Positions 26,115-35,469 of a stretch of 64,000 bases of DNA are shown here, piece after piece. The stretch is taken from positions 4,960,001-5,024,000 of the forward strand of contig NZ_CP109149.1 of NCBI RefSeq assembly GCF_035920345.1, in the 5' to 3' direction. The stretch comes from Nocardia vinacea. GTDB taxonomy: Bacteria; Actinomycetota; Actinomycetes; Mycobacteriales; Mycobacteriaceae. The first letter of the stretch is position 1; every line of letters begins with the position of its first letter. The notes below the pieces were generated by a model. That model ran no database searches. It saw nothing but the letters and a program-made list of their open reading frames with translations, and was not told the origin of the DNA. Made by a program: the position numbers and the translations under genes.

Positions 26115-26233
26115 CTGCGCCTCCTCAACCGCCCCGGTCACGGGCCTCGATTCGTTCGACCGGCCCGATCCGGTTTTTCCGAGTGCAGGCACGGAATTAA
26201 CCGGTACCCAGGTTCCAAACCGGGCAAACAAGG

Positions 26234-26265
26234 GGCGGGCCCACCGAGCCGGTGACGGGCCCGCC
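26234..26265 (-). terminator. GC-rich hairpin after the TetR gene
   Basis: GGCGGGCCC (26234-26242) pairs with GGGCCCGCC (26257-26265), and inside ACCG pairs with CGGT around an AGC loop. It follows the TetR gene at 26371 on the minus strand. There is no U-tract, which is common for actinobacterial terminators. Confidence 0.55.
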
Positions 26266-26370
26266 GCCACCTGCGAAATCTCGCGCAAATGTGAGCATGG
26301 TCACACGTGTGTTCTTGAACTACGAATGCCGTTCGTTATCAGCCGTCGTTCATTGCCCAGGTTTGCGATC

Positions 26371-26955
26371 TCACGGCGCGAGCATGGTCGCGACACTGCT
26401 CGTGACATCCTTCGCCAACGCGGCATTCACCGGCGCATGGTGGCTCAGCAGTCGGTACCACATGGCGCCGAAGACGAAATCGACGACGAGATCCAGCGGG
26501 ACGGCCGGGGTCAGTTTTCGGGCGTCGACACCACGCTGGAGCAGTGCGCGCAGTGTCGCTCGTCGCGGGCCGATCACGGTGTCCTGCAATCGTTTGGACA
26601 GGGCTGGATCGCGCTGCGCGTCCGCCATCAGACCGACCAGCGCCTGACCCGTCACTTTCTGCGTGAGGTCGAAAGTGGCCGTCAGCAGGCGCTCGACGGC
26701 GACGAGCACATCCACCGATTCGTCCGACACCCGCAGTGCCGCATGCTCTTCGGCCAAACCGATCAACGCCTCGATCAGAATCGATGCCTTATCCGGCCAC
26801 CAGCGGTAGACCGTCTGCCGCCCGACGCCCGCCCCGTCCGCGATGGCCTTGATGGTCAGGTCTTGGTAGCCATCCCGCTCGCAGAGCTCGAGCGCCGTGT
26901 GCAGGATCGCGCGCCTGGCGTCCTCGCTGCGGGGTCGACCACGGGTTCCTGTCAT
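26371..26955 (-). CDS. TetR family regulator
   Basis: A 194-residue protein. 'RGRPRSEDARRAILHTALEL' precedes a helix-turn-helix 'LTIKAIADGAGVGRQTVYRWW' at residues ~28-48, and a TetR_C_11-like C-terminal domain ends 'FGAMWYRLLSHHAPV'. I start at ATG 26955, not the upstream frame start at 26979. It is divergent from the SDR at 27047, with an inverted repeat in the shared promoter, so it probably represses that SDR and itself. Confidence 0.9.
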   Translation of the reverse strand: MTGTRGRPRSEDARRAILHTALELCERDGYQDLTIKAIADGAGVGRQTVYRWWPDKASILIEALIGLAEEHAALRVSDESVDVLVAVERLLTATFDLTQKVTGQALVGLMADAQRDPALSKRLQDTVIGPRRATLRALLQRGVDARKLTPAVPLDLVVDFVFGAMWYRLLSHHAPVNAALAKDVTSSVATMLAP

Positions 26956-27007
26956 GCGGGTCACTTTACAAGACACCATGCCTCGAATATATTAACGAGG
27001 CACGGTG

Positions 27008-27032
27008 GTTCGAAAATCATCGTGTTTCGAAC
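27008..27032. promoter_or_regulatory. Inverted repeat GTTCGAAA-N9-TTTCGAAC
   Basis: The 8-bp arms at 27008-27015 and 27025-27032 are exact reverse complements, between the divergent TetR and SDR genes and just upstream of the SDR ribosome-binding site. A second small dyad, CCTCG...CGAGG, lies to its left near 26984-27003. These are likely TetR operators. Confidence 0.55.
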
Positions 27033-27046
27033 TTCAGGAGGATCTT

Positions 27047-27766
27047 GTGAACAACAAAGTCGTCATCGTTGGTGGAACCTCTGGAATCGGCCTGGCGACC
27101 GCTCGCCGACTCGCCGCCAACGGCGCGGAGGTCGTCATCGCCGGACGCAACGAAGAACGACTCGCCGCCGCACTGGCCGAGCTCGGCCCGCAGGTCACCG
27201 GCAAGGTCGTGGATGCGCGCGCCGAAAATGAACTGGCACAACTATTTTCAGAGGTCGGACCGGTCGACCATGTGGTGGTCACCGTGACCGGACCGTCCGG
27301 CACCACCCCGTTCCGCGAACTCGGCCTCGACCATCTGCAGGCCCACGTCTCCGGCAAACTGCTGCCGCACGTCGCCACCATTCAGGCGGCGCTGCCCCAT
27401 CTCGCGCAGGACGGGTCGATCACGCTGGTCTCCGCCGCATCCGCGGGCGGCGCCATGCCGACAACCGCCGCGCTGGCCGCCGTCAATGCCGGTGTCGAAG
27501 CCATCGTTCCCGTGCTCGCGGTCGAACTCGCACCCGTGCGTGTGAACGCCGTATCCCCTGGTGTGATCGACACCGAATGGTGGAGCTTCCTCCCCGAGGA
27601 CGCCCGCGCCGAGGTGTTCGCCGGAATCGCGGCGCAGACCCCGGTCGGCCGGATCGGCAGCGCGGACGATATCGCCAAGGCCATCGAATTCCTCACCGAC
27701 AACACCTTCACCACCGGCGTGGTGGTACGCGTGGACGGCGGCGCTCGCCTCGGCTCCCCCAAATAA
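27047..27766 (+). CDS. SDR-fold protein lacking the usual Tyr-Lys pair
   Basis: A 239-residue short-chain dehydrogenase fold with the cofactor motif 'VGGTSGIG' at residues ~8-15 and 'AGRNEERL'. At the normal active-site position it reads 'SAASAGGAMPTTAALAAVNAG': the Ser is there but no YxxxK follows. The C-terminus 'VNAVSPGVIDT' and 'VVRVDGGARL' are ordinary SDR. It may thus be a reductase with a shifted mechanism or a non-catalytic binder. An AGGAGG box precedes the GTG start. The divergent TetR probably controls it. Confidence 0.88.
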   Translation: MNNKVVIVGGTSGIGLATARRLAANGAEVVIAGRNEERLAAALAELGPQVTGKVVDARAENELAQLFSEVGPVDHVVVTVTGPSGTTPFRELGLDHLQAHVSGKLLPHVATIQAALPHLAQDGSITLVSAASAGGAMPTTAALAAVNAGVEAIVPVLAVELAPVRVNAVSPGVIDTEWWSFLPEDARAEVFAGIAAQTPVGRIGSADDIAKAIEFLTDNTFTTGVVVRVDGGARLGSPK

Positions 27767-27775
27767 CCCACCTCG

Positions 27776-27812
27776 CCCGGCTTTTTGTCACAAGCCGTGA
27801 CCAAAAGCCGGG
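27776..27812. terminator. Bidirectional terminator hairpin
   Basis: The 16-base arms 27776-27791 and 27797-27812 pair with one mismatch around an AAGCC loop. T-runs and A-runs are included in the stem, so it could stop transcription from either side. It sits between the convergent SDR (27047) and DUF1059 (27822) genes. Confidence 0.7.
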
Positions 27813-27821
27813 TGTGGTGGC

Positions 27822-27968
27822 TCAGTACGCGATGAACAGAATTTCGTCCCGGGAATAGTCGTGCCCCGGGTGGTTCTCGGCCAGATGCGCCTTGGTCTTC
27901 GCGACCAGGTCGTCCTCATCCGTCCCGACGATCTGTTCGCCGCAGGGGCAGTTCAGATTTCGCTTCAT
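27822..27968 (-). CDS. DUF1059 family small protein
   Basis: A 48-residue protein: MKRNLNCPCGEQIVGTDEDD, then a helix 'LVAKTKAHLAENHPGHDYSR' and 'DEILFIAY'. The CPCG near the N-terminus and the H..E.H..H spacing are typical of DUF1059, a small putative metal-binding family common in actinobacteria. Function is unknown. It is convergent with the SDR gene across a terminator. Confidence 0.8.
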   Translation of the reverse strand: MKRNLNCPCGEQIVGTDEDDLVAKTKAHLAENHPGHDYSRDEILFIAY

Positions 27969-28245
27969 CAGCGGTCCTTCCTTCTCCCCCGTCAGTCTAA
28001 GCAGACGCCACCGGACCAAGCGGATCTGGTGGGCTTCACCGCACTCCGTAACGCGTTGTGCCGGCGCGCCGACCCCGGCGACCGAGGACACCCGACCCGC
28101 TGCGCCACGCCTGATTCGTCCGTCGCTCCCGCGTCGATCGGCGGCGGCAAATGCCGACGAAACGGCGCAGCGGGGCCTGGACATAATCCGGCAGTCCCGA
28201 ACTCCGCATTGCGCTCGAAAGAGCGCAGAATGAGAGCAGGAGGTC

Positions 28246-28455
28246 ATGATGCAACTGCTAAAGGGCCTGCTCGGCGTGGTGTTGGGGCTCGTGACAGCCG
28301 TGCTCGGCACGGTAGTCGGGATCCTCGCGGCCGTGGTCTGGCTCGTCGGCGCGGTGCTGTGCGTGACGCTGATCCTCATTCCGCTGGGGCTCCCTGTCAT
28401 GCGGCTCGGCCGCCGCCTGTTCACGCTCGCCGGTCAGCTGATGCACCTTCCCTGA
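28246..28455 (+). CDS. Small hydrophobic membrane protein
   Basis: A 69-residue protein with two adjoining transmembrane stretches ('GLLGVVLGLVTAVLGTVVGI' and 'VVWLVGAVLCVTLILIPLGL') and a basic C-terminal segment 'RLGRRLF'. The Gly-spaced first helix could form a hairpin. An AGGAGG box lies directly upstream of ATG 28246. I do not recognise a family. Confidence 0.6.
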   Translation: MMQLLKGLLGVVLGLVTAVLGTVVGILAAVVWLVGAVLCVTLILIPLGLPVMRLGRRLFTLAGQLMHLP

Positions 28456-29025
28456 AGGTCGTCCTGGGCTCTTCGACGTCAGGACGCGCCGCCGACTTTC
28501 CGCGTGCGGCGACGAGCATCGGCGTGCCATCGAATCAGCGACCTGTCATGCGTCTGCGGCGTCGGCCGATGCTTCGGGGCGGCGGGGAACCAGCCACGTA
28601 GGGGTTGCACGACCGATCCGCAAAAGGCGTCAATTGCCGAGGTGACGCTGGCGATGAAGCTCGCCGCGGTGCCCGATCGGCGGCTGCCCAGGGGGAATGC
28701 TTGCTCCTGTGCCGTGACGGCGGTGGCGAAGTGTCGAAGAAGTAGGCGTAGCGCCGCACTGGGTCCGGCGCTACGCGTGCTCAGTTTCCTTGATCCGGCT
28801 GTGGATACGAACCGGGTGCGCTGCCGTCACTTCGGCTGAATACCGGGCGGAAATCAGCACCACCGGTGTCGGTTTGGACGGACTGTTCGGTTGTCAGGGC
28901 GTCGTGACTGAACAGCCCGGGCGATCGCCCATCTTCCGTACTCAACTCACGAGCCTCCCTCTGATCGGCGACGTATGGCGAATCCTGGCTTGCTGCGCAG
29001 CGGTCCGCCCGAATCAACCGTACCT
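28456..29025. other. Gene-poor stretch
   Basis: About 570 bases without a convincing gene. The frames here are Arg/Cys/Ser-rich in all readings, with no ribosome-binding site and no recognisable domain. I see no strong hairpin or repeat. Confidence 0.5.
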
Positions 29026-29793
29026 TTACAACGGTGTGACGTACGCGCCGGAGATGCCACCGTCCACCAGGAACTGCGATGCGGTGATGAACGAGGAGTC
29101 GTCACTGGCCAGAAATGCGACGGCCGCGGCGATTTCCTCCGGCTCGGCGAAGCGTCCGACGGGGATGTGCACCAGGCGGCGCGCGGCGCGTTCGGGGTCC
29201 TTCGCGAACAGCTCCTGCAGCAATGGCGTGTTCACCGGTCCTGGACACAGCGCGTTGACCCGAATCCCATTGCGCGCGAACTGCACTCCGAGTTCACGGC
29301 TCATCGCGAGCACACCGCCCTTGGATGCGGTGTAGGAGATCTGCGAGGTCGCCGCACCCATGACCGCGACGAACGACGCGGTATTGATCACCGAGCCCTT
29401 ACCCCGCTCCAACATGTGGTTGATGGCGTACTTGCTGCACAGATACACCGAGGTCAGATTGACCTCCTGTACCCGACGCCAGGCGTCGATGCCGGTGGTC
29501 AGAATGGAATCGTCGTCCGGCGGTGAGATTCCGGCATTGTTGAAGGCGATATCGAGTCCGCCATAGGTGTCGACGGCGGTCTGGAACATGGCCTCGACCT
29601 GAGCCTCGTCGGTGACGTCCACCTTCATGAACAGGCCGCCCACTTCGCCGGCCGCAGCCTCTCCCGCGGCGGCATCGATATCGGCGACGACGACCTTGGC
29701 ACCCTCCGCCGCGAATCGGCGAACGGTGGCGAGGCCGATACCGCTCCCACCGCCGGTGACGACGGCGACTCGATCCTGTAAGCGCTGCAACAC
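29026..29793 (-). CDS. SDR family oxidoreductase
   Basis: A 255-residue classical SDR with 'TGGGSGIG' (residues ~13-20), 'NNAGIS', the catalytic 'NTASF...YTASK' arrangement and the C-terminal 'FLVDGGISGAY'. It starts at GTG 29793 with AGGAGAT upstream, ten bases after the aldehyde dehydrogenase. It is the last gene of the glutamine-synthetase-like operon. Its substrate is presumably a hydroxy or keto acid related to that pathway, but SDR specificity cannot be read from sequence. Confidence 0.92.
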   Translation of the reverse strand: MLQRLQDRVAVVTGGGSGIGLATVRRFAAEGAKVVVADIDAAAGEAAAGEVGGLFMKVDVTDEAQVEAMFQTAVDTYGGLDIAFNNAGISPPDDDSILTTGIDAWRRVQEVNLTSVYLCSKYAINHMLERGKGSVINTASFVAVMGAATSQISYTASKGGVLAMSRELGVQFARNGIRVNALCPGPVNTPLLQELFAKDPERAARRLVHIPVGRFAEPEEIAAAVAFLASDDSSFITASQFLVDGGISGAYVTPL

Positions 29794-29803
29794 ATCTCCT
29801 TAA

Positions 29804-31162
29804 TCAGGTGGCGATGAAGACGTTCTTGGTCTCGGTAAAGGCAAGTGCCGCATCGGGTCCGAGTTCGCGCCCGAGCCCGGACTGTTTGAATCCGCCGAAC
29901 GGCGTCCAATACCGCACCGAGGAATGCGAATTCACCGACAGATTCCCGGCTTCCACACCGCGAGACACCCGCAGCGCCCGGCCCACGTCATTGGTCCAGA
30001 TGGAGCCGGACAGACCGTATTCGGTGTCATTGGCAATGCGAACGGCGTCGGCCTCGTCCTCGAACGGAACCACGGCGACCACCGGCCCGAATATTTCCTC
30101 GGTGAGCACCCGATCCGATGGCGCGTCGGGCAGCACAACCGTTGGCGGATACCAGAATCCGGGTCCGTCGGGCTGTGTACCGGTGAATGCAACCTTGGTC
30201 GACGGCTCGACGAACGAGGCCACCTGAGCGCGATGCGCGGCCGAAATCAGCGGCCCCATTTCGGTGGACTCCGCCGCGGGATCACCCACCCGAACCCCAC
30301 GCACCGCCGGTTCCAGCAATTCCAGGAATCGGTCGAACACACTGCGCTGCACAAGAATTCGCGACCGCGCACAGCAATCCTGCCCGGCGTTGTCGAAAAC
30401 ACCATAGGGCGCGGTCGCCGCCGCACGCTCCAGATCGGCATCGGCGAAAACGATATTCGCGCTCTTACCGCCCAATTCGAGCGTCACCCGCTTCACCTGG
30501 CGCGCACATCCGGCCATGATCTCCTTGCCCACCTCGGTGGACCCGGTGAATACCACCTTCCGCACGGCGGGATGGGTCACGAACCGCTGCCCCACCACCG
30601 ACCCCTTGCCGGGCAGCACCTGGAAAACCCCTTCCGGCACACCGGCTTCGAGCGCGAGCTCACCCAATCGGATCGCGGTGAGCGGGGTGAGCTCGGCTGG
30701 CTTGAGCACCACCGTATTCCCGGCGGCCAGTGCGGGCCCGAATCCCCATGCCGCGATCGGCATCGGGAAGTTCCACGGCACGATCACCCCGACCACGCCG
30801 AGCGGTTCATGGAAGGTGATATCGACCCCGCCCGCGACCGGAATCTGGTTGCCCAGCAGACGTTCCGGAATCCCGGCGGCGAAATGCAGCACATCGCGGA
30901 CATTGCCCGCCTCCCAGCGCGCATTGCCGATAGTGTGTCCGGCATTGGCGACCTCGAGCTGGGCCAGCTGCTCGAGATTCGCGTCGACGGCCTCAGCGAA
31001 CCGCCGCAGCAACCGAGCCCGATCCCCCGGCGCGACCGCGCGCCAATCGACCCCGGCCCGCTGCGCCCGTTCGATGGCCGCATCGGTCTCGGCCGCGCTC
31101 ACCAGTTCGAGTGTCGTGACGACCTGCTCGGTCGCCGGGTTGACCACCTGCGTTGTCGTCAC
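29804..31162 (-). CDS. Aldehyde dehydrogenase (gamma-glutamyl-aminobutyraldehyde type by context)
   Basis: A 452-residue NAD(P)-dependent aldehyde dehydrogenase. The catalytic Glu is in 'LELGGKSANIVF', the nucleophilic Cys in 'NAGQDCCARSR', and the cofactor loop is 'VFTGSTEVGKEIM'. GTG 31162 is used, preceded by AAAGGAAC and overlapping the stop of the upstream amidohydrolase gene (GTGA). Next to PuuA- and PuuD-like genes it plausibly does the PuuC step, oxidising gamma-glutamyl-aminobutyraldehyde. The family is broad and the substrate is inferred. Confidence 0.92.
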   Translation of the reverse strand: MTTTQVVNPATEQVVTTLELVSAAETDAAIERAQRAGVDWRAVAPGDRARLLRRFAEAVDANLEQLAQLEVANAGHTIGNARWEAGNVRDVLHFAAGIPERLLGNQIPVAGGVDITFHEPLGVVGVIVPWNFPMPIAAWGFGPALAAGNTVVLKPAELTPLTAIRLGELALEAGVPEGVFQVLPGKGSVVGQRFVTHPAVRKVVFTGSTEVGKEIMAGCARQVKRVTLELGGKSANIVFADADLERAAATAPYGVFDNAGQDCCARSRILVQRSVFDRFLELLEPAVRGVRVGDPAAESTEMGPLISAAHRAQVASFVEPSTKVAFTGTQPDGPGFWYPPTVVLPDAPSDRVLTEEIFGPVVAVVPFEDEADAVRIANDTEYGLSGSIWTNDVGRALRVSRGVEAGNLSVNSHSSVRYWTPFGGFKQSGLGRELGPDAALAFTETKNVFIAT

Positions 31163-31899
31163 GAATTCCGTTCCTTTCGATAGGTGGCCGCCGCCTGGAC
31201 CAGTGCTCGCATCAATCGCGTATCGGTCGCATCCGCCTCCGGATGCCACTGCACACCCACCAGGAACGGACCGTCCGGCGCCTCCGCCGCCTCGATCGTG
31301 CCGTCCGACGCGTGTGCGGTCGCGACCAGGCCATCGGCCAGGATGGCGACGGCCTGGTGATGGTGGCAATTCACCTTCACCTCCGGTCCGGCGATCGTGG
31401 CGACCAGGCTGTCCGGCACCGTCGTGACCCGGTTCGGGTGGAAGCCGCCCGGCGTACCCGAATGGTCGTCGTGGCCGAGCAGATCCGGCAGATGCTGGAT
31501 CAGGGTGCCGCCGAACGCGACATTGACCAGTTGCAGGCCGCGACAGATCGCGAGGATCGGCAGACCGGCAGCGCGTGCCAGGGCCAATAGCTCGAATTCG
31601 GAATCGTCGCGGTCGGCTCGGAGTGGGCCGAGGGCCGCATCCGGCGGCGCGCCGTAGCGCGCCGGATCGACATCGGCGCCGCCGGTCAGCACCAACCCGT
31701 CGAGCCGATCCACCAGCTCCGCGCGCGCCACGCCGGTGGGCGGCAGCAGCACCGGTATGCCGCCCGCGCGCTCCACCAACTGCAGGTAGTTGTGCGGCAG
31801 CACCGCACTCGGCACATCCCAGGCGCCGAATCGGGCCTGTTCCAGGTAGGTCGGCAGGCCGATGACCGGACGGATCTGCTCAGAGCCGCTCGAAACCAC
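31159..31899 (-). CDS. Class I glutamine amidotransferase-like gamma-glutamyl hydrolase (PuuD-like)
   Basis: A 246-residue protein with the triad of Cys ('AICRGLQLVN', residue ~113), His and Glu ('GVQWHPEAD'). 'GLVLTGGADVDPARYG' is the PuuD/peptidase C26 signature. In the putrescine route this enzyme removes glutamate from gamma-glutamyl-GABA. GTG 31899 gives a 20-base overlap with the glutamine-synthetase-like gene, and its stop overlaps the ALDH start, so the three genes are tightly coupled. Confidence 0.88.
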   Translation of the reverse strand: MVSSGSEQIRPVIGLPTYLEQARFGAWDVPSAVLPHNYLQLVERAGGIPVLLPPTGVARAELVDRLDGLVLTGGADVDPARYGAPPDAALGPLRADRDDSEFELLALARAAGLPILAICRGLQLVNVAFGGTLIQHLPDLLGHDDHSGTPGGFHPNRVTTVPDSLVATIAGPEVKVNCHHHQAVAILADGLVATAHASDGTIEAAEAPDGPFLVGVQWHPEADATDTRLMRALVQAAATYRKERNS

Positions 31900-33244
31900 G
31901 GATTCGCTCCCAATCGGTGACGGCGGCGTCGAAGGCGTCCAGCTCGACCTGTGCCGCATTCCGATAATGGTCCACCACGTCGTCGCCGAACGCTGTCCGT
32001 GCCACCTTGCTCTCGCCGAACAATTGCGCCGCTTCCCGCAGCGTACGCGGCACCCGCGGGCGCTGGGACCGGTAGGCATTGCCGTGGAACTCCGGCTCGA
32101 GCGGGAGCGCGTGCTCGATACCGTGCAAGCCGGCGGCAATGGTCGCGGCGACGGCCAGATACGGATTCACATCGCCGCCCGGGATCCGGTTCTCCATCCG
32201 CAGGGACAGATCCTCGCCCACCACGCGCAGCGAACAGGTCCGGTTGTCGCGTCCCCAGGCCAGTGCGGTCGGGGCGAAACTCCCTGCCACGAATCGCTTG
32301 TAGGAGTTGATATTCGGTGCGAGCAGATAGGTGAACTCGCGCAGGCAATCCAGTTGCCCAGCGAGGAAATGCCGCATGAGTGCGGAGGTGCCGTGCGGGC
32401 CGTCACCCGCGAATACCGCCGCACCCGATTCGGCACGCAGACTTATATGAATATGGCACGAATTACCTTCGCGCTCATTGTATTTTGCCATGAAGCTGAG
32501 ACTGCGGCCCTCCTGAGCGGCGATCTCCTTGGCACCATTCTTGTAGATGCTGTGGTTGTCGCAGGTCACCAGCGCCTCGTCATAGCGGAATGCGATTTCG
32601 TGCTGACCCGGATTGCATTCACCCTTGGCCGATTCGACATACAGTCCCGCACCGGCCATTTCATTGCGAATGCGACGCAGCAGTGGCTCGATGCGCGCGG
32701 TCCCGAGCATCGAATAGTCGACGTTGTACTGGTTGGCGGGGCGCAGATCGCGATAGCCGGAATTCCACGCGTCCTCGTAGCTGTCGTCGAAGACCAGGAA
32801 CTCGAGTTCGGTCCCGACATAGGCGCGCAGCCCACGTTCAGCGAGCCGCGCCAATTGCGCACGCAATATCTGCCGCGGTGAAACCGTGACCGGCTGACGC
32901 GCCGGTTCGACGTGCTCGACATCACACAGCACCAGCGCGGTTCCCGGCTGCCACGGCACCAGCCGCAGGGTACTCAGATCCGGCCGCAGGACGAAGTCGC
33001 CATAGCCGGTTTCCCAGGACGAGATCGCGTATCCGTCCACCGTCGTCATATCGACATCCACCGCGAGCAGGTAATTACACGCCTCGGTCGCGTGCCCGAT
33101 CACCTCGTCCAGGAAAAACCTTGCCGCACAACGCTTTCCCTGCAAACGGCCCTGCATATCGGTCATTGCCACCAGCACCGTGTCGATCTCCCCTGCCTCG
33201 ACGAGCGCCCGCAACTGCACCAGCTCCAGCATCCCAGTACGCAT
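31880..33244 (-). CDS. Glutamine-synthetase-like gamma-glutamyl-polyamine ligase
   Basis: A 454-residue glutamine synthetase family protein. It has 'GTELEFLVFD', 'YVESAKGECNPGQHEIAFR', 'NSCHIHISL', 'NSYKRFVAGSFAPTALAWGRD' and 'RMENRIPGGDVNPYLA'. The 'AWNSGYRDLRP' insertion and the overall shortness fit the GlnA3/GlnA4/PuuA-like branch rather than the housekeeping enzyme. These ligate glutamate to polyamines or small amines at ATP cost. It heads the operon followed by PuuD-like, ALDH and SDR genes. No PuuB oxidase or transporter gene is adjacent. The exact amine is unknown. Confidence 0.9.
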   Translation of the reverse strand: MRTGMLELVQLRALVEAGEIDTVLVAMTDMQGRLQGKRCAARFFLDEVIGHATEACNYLLAVDVDMTTVDGYAISSWETGYGDFVLRPDLSTLRLVPWQPGTALVLCDVEHVEPARQPVTVSPRQILRAQLARLAERGLRAYVGTELEFLVFDDSYEDAWNSGYRDLRPANQYNVDYSMLGTARIEPLLRRIRNEMAGAGLYVESAKGECNPGQHEIAFRYDEALVTCDNHSIYKNGAKEIAAQEGRSLSFMAKYNEREGNSCHIHISLRAESGAAVFAGDGPHGTSALMRHFLAGQLDCLREFTYLLAPNINSYKRFVAGSFAPTALAWGRDNRTCSLRVVGEDLSLRMENRIPGGDVNPYLAVAATIAAGLHGIEHALPLEPEFHGNAYRSQRPRVPRTLREAAQLFGESKVARTAFGDDVVDHYRNAAQVELDAFDAAVTDWERIRGFERL

Positions 33245-33299
33245 CGATAACCCCTCTCGGCAGCAACCTTGCCAACGCTAGAGCAAATGGGTCGAGCGC

Positions 33300-34994
33300 G
33301 TGTCCCGACACACAAAACCCAATGGTCGGTTGGTGTTGAATGGCCTGGTGGACGACCCGACCTTCGATCCGTCACACCATCCGGTGCCGACGCCACCGCG
33401 GCGGCGCGCGCTGCTGTTCGGGTCGGCGCAAACGGGTTGGCGGTGGCCGGTGGCGGCGCGGTCCGCGCTCGCATTCGGGTTGCCCGCGCTGATCGTGCTC
33501 GCGGCGGGTCATCAGCAGCAGGCGATGATCGTCGCGCTGGGTGCGTTCGCTGTGCTCTACGGCGAGGCGCGCGCGTACCGAATGCGTTGGCGGATAGTGC
33601 TGATCGCGGGGACGGGCTTTCTCACAGCGGCGGCGCTCGGTGCCGTGATCGGCGATCTGTGGCACGCGACGGCCGGAATCATCGGTGTGGCGGCACTTTC
33701 CGTTGTCGCTCTGGTCGCTAGCTATGTCATGGTCGCGACGCGGGCCGGACCGCCGGGCATGTTCTTCTTCGTGCTGGTGTGCGCGGTGGCGACGCGGATG
33801 GCCGCCGCCGGTATTTCGGTACCGGCCATCGTGGGATATACCGCGCTCGGCGTGCTGAGTTCGGTGCTGATCTCGATGAGTCCGATGCTGCGCGATGCGC
33901 GTGCGCCGGAAAATGCTGCGGTGGCGGCGGCCTTGCGTGTCGTCGATACCTATGTCGAAAGCCGGAAGGGCGGGCAGCCGTCCGCCGCCGAGCGGCATGC
34001 GGCGGGCGCGGCGCTGCATTCGGCGTGGGCCACGGTTCATGATGCGGGTCTGCCTGCCCGCGCACCGGATTCGGAGATCGTCCGCACGCTGCTGGCCGCA
34101 CATCGCCAGTTCATCGGGATAGCGGACTCCGCACCGGACGTGCTCGACGAGCCGGTGCCGATGACCCGCCCGACTGTCGGTCAGCGACTGCGACGGTCGC
34201 TGACGATCCGCTCGCATGCGGCGACCACGGCGCTGCGCACGCTGGCCGCCGCCGTGATCGCGGGTGGCCTCAGTGTGCTGTTGGGCCTAGGCCGGCCGGA
34301 CTGGGCCGTGATCACCGCCGTCCTGGTGCTGAATCTGGGGCCGGATCGCATTGTCGGCACTGTGCGCGCATTGCATCGCGTCGGGGGCACGGTCGTCGGG
34401 TTGATCGTGTTCGCGGGGCTGCACGTATTCGCGCCGTCGGGCGTCGTGCTCGTGCTCGTGCTCATGGCTCTGATGTTCCTGACGGATCTGTTCGTAGTGC
34501 GCAATTACGGGATCGCCGTCGTCTTCATTACGCCCTTGGCGCTGCTGATCGGTGGCGCGCTCGGTGGGCCGATACTGGTTCCCATCCGCGATCGGCTGAT
34601 CGAGACGCTGGTCGGTGCGCTGGTCGCGGTTGGGGCAATGTGGGTGATCGTGCCGCGTGCGCACCGGCACGACCTGCGGTGGAACGAGTCCAGGGTGCTG
34701 CGGGTGGCCGCGGACCTGGTCGAGATCCTGCGCACGAAGCCACCAGCCGATCCGGCCGCCATGCGATTGCGTCGCGATCTGCAGTTCGAACTCGTCGGCA
34801 ATCACCTCAGCGGTGTCGCCGCATATCGCGACGAACCGGCGTGGACGCGTGAACAATGGCCTCGACATGCCGAGATCGGGCGGATCGGATACGACCTGCT
34901 CGCGCAATGTTGGCTGATGCCGGCGAAACAATTGCTCACCGATCCCGACGACCTGGCCGGACAGATCGCCCAAATGACAGGTGTCGAGGATTGA
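33300..34994 (+). CDS. FUSC family membrane protein
   Basis: A 564-residue protein with the two-halves FUSC architecture: five or six helices at ~45-190 ('FGLPALIVLAAGHQQQAMIVALGAFAVLYGE'-type start, broken in my reading), a cytoplasmic stretch at ~190-290, and a second helical block at ~300-425 ('DWAVITAVLVLNLGPDR', the signature after helix 7), then a C-terminal soluble tail. The family includes aromatic-acid exporters such as AaeB. The start is uncertain: GTG 33300 or GTG 33348. It is divergent from the glutamine-synthetase-like operon. Confidence 0.85.
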   Translation: MSRHTKPNGRLVLNGLVDDPTFDPSHHPVPTPPRRRALLFGSAQTGWRWPVAARSALAFGLPALIVLAAGHQQQAMIVALGAFAVLYGEARAYRMRWRIVLIAGTGFLTAAALGAVIGDLWHATAGIIGVAALSVVALVASYVMVATRAGPPGMFFFVLVCAVATRMAAAGISVPAIVGYTALGVLSSVLISMSPMLRDARAPENAAVAAALRVVDTYVESRKGGQPSAAERHAAGAALHSAWATVHDAGLPARAPDSEIVRTLLAAHRQFIGIADSAPDVLDEPVPMTRPTVGQRLRRSLTIRSHAATTALRTLAAAVIAGGLSVLLGLGRPDWAVITAVLVLNLGPDRIVGTVRALHRVGGTVVGLIVFAGLHVFAPSGVVLVLVLMALMFLTDLFVVRNYGIAVVFITPLALLIGGALGGPILVPIRDRLIETLVGALVAVGAMWVIVPRAHRHDLRWNESRVLRVAADLVEILRTKPPADPAAMRLRRDLQFELVGNHLSGVAAYRDEPAWTREQWPRHAEIGRIGYDLLAQCWLMPAKQLLTDPDDLAGQIAQMTGVED

Positions 34995-35469
34995 TCGCTT
35001 GCGGCGGCAGTCTCCTTGAGGTGTTCGAGTCGGCCGCGCACCGGCTCACCCGACGGCCCGGACATGACCACCGCGTCCGCGATCATGCGCAGCCGCCTCG
35101 CGGGAGCGGTCCCAGGTCGACTATCCGAAGCCCACGGAAACCACACCGGGCGCAATCCGTTGCGCCCGTGCCGGATCCGCCTCCGCGACCGTCACGAGGG
35201 AATAGATTAGGCCGCTCATCGACAACACAAGACCGGAATGAACACTCGAACGCCAACAGTTCCGAACCCCTATCGCCCCCTATCGGCAGTCATGCACGAC
35301 GGCTACAACTACGGCGAGCATCATTGCACCGAATTCGGCATGCGGGCGCTGATCTGCGCGATCAATCGATCGTGCACGGCCACTAGGTCGTTCGCACACA
35401 TCGGGCAACTCGCCGTAGCCACCTCGAGAGCGGATTTCGGCCATGGCATCGATGGCAAGGTATCCGGAC
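34995..35469. other. Intergenic stretch without a clear gene
   Basis: About 475 bases. Short frames on both strands have no ribosome-binding site or family resemblance, and the longest plus-strand frame (from 35238) runs into the SDR in another frame. I see no strong inverted repeat. Confidence 0.5.
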
